DNA of 64,000 nucleotides from Ricinus communis (Eukaryota > Streptophyta > Magnoliopsida > Malpighiales > Euphorbiaceae). The position numbers and the translations under genes are program-made. Under the pieces are notes generated by a model that did no database searches, was not told the DNA's origin, and saw only the letters and a program-made list of their open reading frames with translations. Positions 59,236 to 64,000 of this stretch are shown here, piece after piece (position 1 is the first letter of the stretch; the number at the start of each line of letters is the position of its first letter). The stretch is taken from contig NC_063258.1 in NCBI RefSeq assembly GCF_019578655.1, forward strand, positions 3,472,001-3,536,000, read 5' to 3'.

Positions 59236-61469
59236 TATGAGCACCCTTTTTTGGATCCTGATATCGAGAGAAAAATGGAAAACCCTATGATGAAAGTTAC
59301 TGCTTTCTCAAGTATCAAGAGGTGAAGGACAAGTGAATCCAAGGCTAGAGTCGAGGTTAATCGAGCTGGAATTACCTTTTTGAAATCAATTTGGACCTAA
59401 TTGTCAGAAAAAATTAAGTTTGAGAGTCAAAATTGAAGTTTTTACAAATTCAAAGACTGAATTGAACTTTTTAAGCTCCCCTCCATATAAAGCTAATCTG
59501 CTCTACACAGAGCCAATTGAGATTTTTTCACTCTGATGTTGTTTTTTATGAAGATTTTATGTTCAAATATAGATTCTATAAGGTTTTCCTCGATGATAAA
59601 TCATCCTTTTGATCGATAATTATTTAAATTTTAAAAATAAAATAATATATTTATTGATATATTCCTAAAATCTATCACTTTCTTTAGGAAACCCTACCTC
59701 TAAAAATAGCAAGAGGTGATTCGGATTTTGAAGGAGGAATCAAGAATTGAAAAATGGCAGTAAGTGAGATCAATATTTGAAAGACGCTGAGAAAGAAAAA
59801 ATAGAGAAAAAATCTAAAGTGAAAAAAAAAAGAGAAACACTGTCGCTTTTAGTCATCATTAGAAGGTTTAAGCCACTGAAGGAAGAACAATTTTGGAAAA
59901 TAAGCCACTCAAGAAATATCATTTTTGGAAACTATTTTAATCGATAAATGGTTTCTTTAAGCTAGATCCAGCAATGGATTCCTACCCAGTCTTTGAGTCA
60001 ATTGCATCATCATCGTCTAAGACCCGTAAATCCAACATTCACGATGACAACCTGAGGGTTCCTTTAATCAAGCATTCACCATCATTATAAAACTGGATCT
60101 TTCATTTTTTTATTTTCTTTTTTATTTTATTTTTAGAAACATGATTAGGATTTTGATCTATGATAAGTATGATTAATTAGGATTCTTTCTATGAATATGC
60201 ATGATTATTGGATTTGATTATGATAATAGAAAATTAGGATTTTGAAATATGATATTGTATCAATTAGGATTTTTTAGATCTAATTAGAAATATGTTATAG
60301 GATTAATGTTTAAATATATTTTTTATTGTGTTTAGGTGATTAAATATGTTCAGATTTGCCTTTTGTTAGTCTATAATGTTTAGGATTTTTTAGCAGTTTA
60401 GGGTTTTGATTAGTTAATAGTCTACTGTTCTTTTGATTTTAATGTTTTTTTGTCTTTTTTTTTAATGTTTTACCTTTTTTTTATTCTAATCAAATTTTAC
60501 TATTTATACATGTGAAAATCGGTTATAGGGATGCAAAATTGTAGTGACAAATGCTGAAAACCAACTCGGGAAACTCTCAAGCCGATCGGCTCAGCAATGA
60601 GCGGATCGGTTGTTCAAGCCAACCTCCAGTTTTTCTATTTTTTTGGTAGTTTTTTTATGTACTTTTAGCTTCTCTATAGTTTTATGTCTTTTTCTATTCA
60701 TAATCGTAGTTGTAGACGAGTTGTAATAATTAGGTTTTACTTTCTGCTTTATTCTTATTTATTTTATTTATCATATATTAATTAAATATGTGATTACATG
60801 ATTGATCAAAATGGATCACATAGACTTAAGGTTAAAAATTGATTCAATATGAACTTGGTAGTCTAATAGGCTAACCAACTTTAACTCGGCTTAAGACCTC
60901 AAAAACTAAATAGACTTAGCGGTTTTTGGCATGTTTAGTTAGGGTTTTGGACTTAATTAGAATTAGGATCACACTGAATGGGCCTTATCATAATAAGTAG
61001 TCTATTAGATCTAAATGCTAAAAATCCTGAGCATAATATGTAATTGGGCTACGACTAAATGGGCTATATACATAATTGACTAGTAAATTAGGCTAACTAT
61101 TCTAATATGGGCTCGACTTGGATAAAAGTGGGTTAGACTTAGGTGTATTATAGGTGTTATTTGGCATGCTTGTATATAAATTGCTTACATTTATAGAGAA
61201 TAATTTGTCAACCAATAAAATTAAAGACTAATATACACAAATAAGAAAGTTGGCTTATGGATCCATCTCTAGACTTTGTAGCGTAAGTTTCCTTATGGAA
61301 TCTCAGAAACGCCACTCATTAGTAAAAGTGTCATAGTGATTACTAAGGTGGTGACTTCATCTCCGCGCTAGTCTTAATGACTAATTAGCATATTCTCGAT
61401 TAGGTTGAAAAGTCTTATAATGTCGTAGTCGCTAAAGACACTTAGTTGTGCATCCGAAACTGTCGCTCA
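59236..61469 (+). repeat. 5' LTR of a Ty3/gypsy (Tat/Ogre-like) element
   Basis: A 2234-bp LTR similar over its length to the solo LTR at 23410-25627. It begins TATGAGCACCC (TG decayed to TA) and ends in CA at 61469, three bases before the primer site. Near its 3' end it shares ATTAGTAAAAGTGTC and TTAGCATATTCTCGATTAG with the solo copy. Its partner LTR and the rest of the element lie outside the window. Confidence 0.75.
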
Positions 61470-61472
61470 TAG

Positions 61473-61490
61473 TGGCGACTCCACTCGGGA
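61473..61490 (+). other. Primer-binding site, tRNA-Arg type
   Basis: TGGCGACTCCACTCGGGA directly downstream of the LTR. This resembles the TGGCGACTC-type primer site of Ogre/Tat elements, which pairs with a tRNA-Arg. Confidence 0.65.
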
Positions 61491-62438
61491 TAAGAGAAGA
61501 TGATTCTAGTACATGTTTGTCTTTAATTCTATTATTTAACAGGTTATTCTTGCATCAGTACACTTTCACACATTGTACTTTCTAGTCCCTATACCCTCGA
61601 TGTGTTGGTTAGCGATTCTTTGGTTCTATTTGAATCCTAGAATTGTGATACTGGCTACCATCACTTACAAGTAATGAGTGTATTTCCTTTGTTGCATGGA
61701 TCCTTGAGTGGGGAGACGGGCCAAGGAAGAACACTTTTTGCTTGTGGGAGCCTTTTATCCTTACCCAAGACTCAGCCCATGGTAATGACCATAATAATCT
61801 ATTCTAGGTACCTTATTGCTTGCTATATGAGATGTTTTTCCTTATAAGTATCTTAAGCCTAAGCATTAAAAGGTCTTGGCCCAAAAATGTGGAACCAGGT
61901 CCTAAGCCCAAAATATGTAGGCTTTTATGCTTACATTGTGAAACATTACCATGTTTGTTTTAATCTGCTTTAAGAGCTTATGGCATGCGCATTGGGCCTA
62001 CTATCCCCTATTGATAGAAAGTCCAAACTAAAAATCCTATGGAAGAAAGACTTACCACAAACCATGTGCGAGAGTAATAAGGTTAGAAGAATGAATTGTA
62101 TACTACTATGCGTGCGCTAACCTTTTCCTTTATCCTTGTGCATTTCACATACATCATGCATCCCATGCATAGCATGCACCATACTAACCTTTCCTTTTTA
62201 GTCATATAAACTATCCTATGGGTTGGAAGATGCAAAATACTGAGAGGTTGAAAAGAGTAACCATTTTTTCCCAAGGATTAGGATTGTGCTAGAGCACCTA
62301 GAAAGACCGAGATGTCAAGCTACCAAACAAATGGCCAACGAAAAAGCTAATGAATAAGACATCGAGATCCTTAAAAATGTTATAATCAAATACTTGAGGG
62401 GTGTGATTCGAGAGAAAATCTAGCAACTCTTGGCCGGG

Positions 62439-64000
62439 ATGGCTGCAAACCAAGCCACACTTGCTGCTCATGTTGTTGTTGACCCAGTTGGGGTTGCCGC
62501 TGAAACTACTGATGTCACTACAACTATTATTGTTGTTGCGACCAATGTTAATGCCAATGCCGAAGACCTAGCTAGAAAGGGAGTGCCCCAAAACTTTTGA
62601 GATTTTGATGAGTCCATGTTAGACCAAGCTGAGAGGGAAACTACTCTTGCCACCAATGAAGCTGTGAGTGGTCTGAACGCCAGGTTTGACAAGATGCAGG
62701 GCATGCTGGAAATCAAAAGTCTGGACCCAACCTATGATTTCGAGAAGTTGGTATTAACAGGGAAACAAGCAGCCTGCGAAGTTCAGAATGCCCGAGATGA
62801 ATAAGTTCAATAAGATTGCTGACTCGAAGGTTCATCTAAAGTAGTATGTAACCATCATGGGAACTACTTAGCTGAGCAGGACCTATTGTCAACTGTTACC
62901 ACGGTTTGAAAAAATCCGCCAAAGCTTAATGACACGATTTATGAAATTCTTTTATCTAGCAGTATGACTACAATACTCATTTGGAAGTGCCAATCAAGAA
63001 TCTTGAATCCACTAAGGAGAAGCCAAATGAGTCATTCTTTAATTTCCTAACCAAATTGAGGAATAAGGCTGGTCTAATGAAGAATAAGCCTTCTGAAAAG
63101 GACCAAGTTCATATGGTGGTCCAAAACGTCCTTCCTTGATGGGTTAAAAGGTTACAGATAATGAACCCTAAAACCTTCATGGACCTGTATGATAACATGC
63201 TACAGGTCGAAGAAATAAATGACAAAAGAAATTGGTTAAAGGGAGTAGGACCCTAGATGTGAATGTTGTGCAACAACTAAGGAAGTTCTCTAACTTCAAG
63301 GAACCTCTTTCTAAGATCTTTGAGAGATTAATTCAGAATGACATGCTCCAACCTACCACCTTAAAGAACCCACTAAACCCTAACATACCCGGATATAAGC
63401 CTAACACATACTGTAAGATCCACCAAGCACCTTACCACTATACCGACAACTGTATCCAGTTGAAACATAAAATTCAGGACCTTATTGATGGTGGTAAGCT
63501 CACTGACACTTACCAACCTAGTATTAGAAGAAATCCCTTATCAAACTACAAATAACATCATCCCAAAATCAAATGTCCATGATTAACCCAGATTTTAGCG
63601 AAGAGGAGATTCGAACTCTTTCATAAATCTACTTTAAATCGACGAGATAGCCCACAAAGAACCTTCACCAAGTTGGAGGCACCACTATATATGGTGTTTC
63701 AACACTTAAAATAAAGTAGGAAGCTTAAGCCCCAATCACTGAATGATAGTCTTAAGCCTCACAATGGTTAGTATTGTGAGTATCATTAGGCTTTCGGGCA
63801 TGTCGCGGACCAATGCAACCGTCTCAAGCACGAGATTCAAGACTTAATCGACTGTGAAGAATGGGAGGTTGAGTAACTTCCTCGGTATGAGTGTGAACAC
63901 TTGCTTGGTTAGCCCTTGGGCAAATATAACTTCAAGGTCTGATATTTGAGCCCACCCTCAACTAATGTTCGAATTAAGGATATTGTGCCAAGTCGTTGGG
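62439..64000 (+). pseudogene. gag of the Tat/Ogre-like element, decayed, runs off the window
   Basis: Frame pieces: 62439-62804 (MAANQATLAAHV and GLNARFDKMQGML, with an in-frame TGA at 62598); a retrotransposon gag core in another frame near 62965-63140 (LEVPIKNLESTKEKPNESFF and LRNKAGLMKNKPSEKDQVH); and 63232-63555. Two modules of identical spacing, C-X2-H-X4-H-X4-C followed by LKHxIQDLID, start at 63412 and 63775, 121 codons apart in the same frame. The second is interrupted by a TAG. The long stretch 61491-62438 between primer site and gag shows no clear protein, which is usual for this lineage. Protease and RT are not reached. Confidence 0.65.

Overview
This is plant nuclear DNA. It is AT-rich, has canonical GT-AG introns, and carries Ty1/copia, Ty3/gypsy, LINE, hAT-like and TRIM relics plus pieces of plastid DNA. 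The two host genes read like those of a rosid eudicot. A Malpighiales/Euphorbiaceae source is possible, but I cannot name the species from sequence alone.

Layout. (1) 1-5.6 kb: a complete three-exon plus-strand SMXL4/SMXL5-type gene (double Clp-N, EAR motif, no RGKT degron). Its 5' leader has a strong G-quadruplex motif 13 nt before the ATG. (2) 5.6-14.6 kb: AT-rich intergenic DNA with a decayed plastid insertion (trnL-CAA and its flanks), a dispersed repeat and foldback sequence. (3) 14.6-26.5 kb: a repeat cluster. It holds a degenerate but structurally complete copia element with perfect target-site duplication (TSD), a minus-strand nonautonomous LTR element with 20-bp arrays in its LTRs, inverted-repeat elements, and a 2.2-kb solo LTR inserted into one of them. 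(4) 26.5-28.9 kb: foldback elements and the 3' flank of the next gene.

(5) 28.97-52.22 kb, minus strand: a 21-coding-exon gene for the GFS9/TT9 (CLEC16A/Ema-like, FPL domain) membrane-trafficking protein. I predict 853 aa, and every exon junction keeps frame. Its introns are swollen by a TRIM, a copia element, a plastid clpP fragment, a hAT-like element with a nested MITE, and a LINE relic. One intron appears to use a GC donor. (6) 52.2-56.4 kb: the presumed GFS9 upstream/5'-UTR-intron region with a ~650-bp tandem duplication, a CT tract and a possible divergent first exon. (7) 56.4-64 kb: retroelement DNA. It includes a plant-mobile-domain (PMD) pseudogene beside a related LTR start, an LTR inserted into another LTR of the same family, a tRNA-Arg-type primer site, and a decayed gag with two CX2HX4HX4C modules running off the window end.

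The two host genes show no operon-like link. SMXL4/5 proteins act in phloem formation, and GFS9/TT9 acts in Golgi/vacuolar trafficking and flavonoid accumulation. All transposon reading frames seen here are broken, mostly by stops that fit C-to-T/G-to-A decay.
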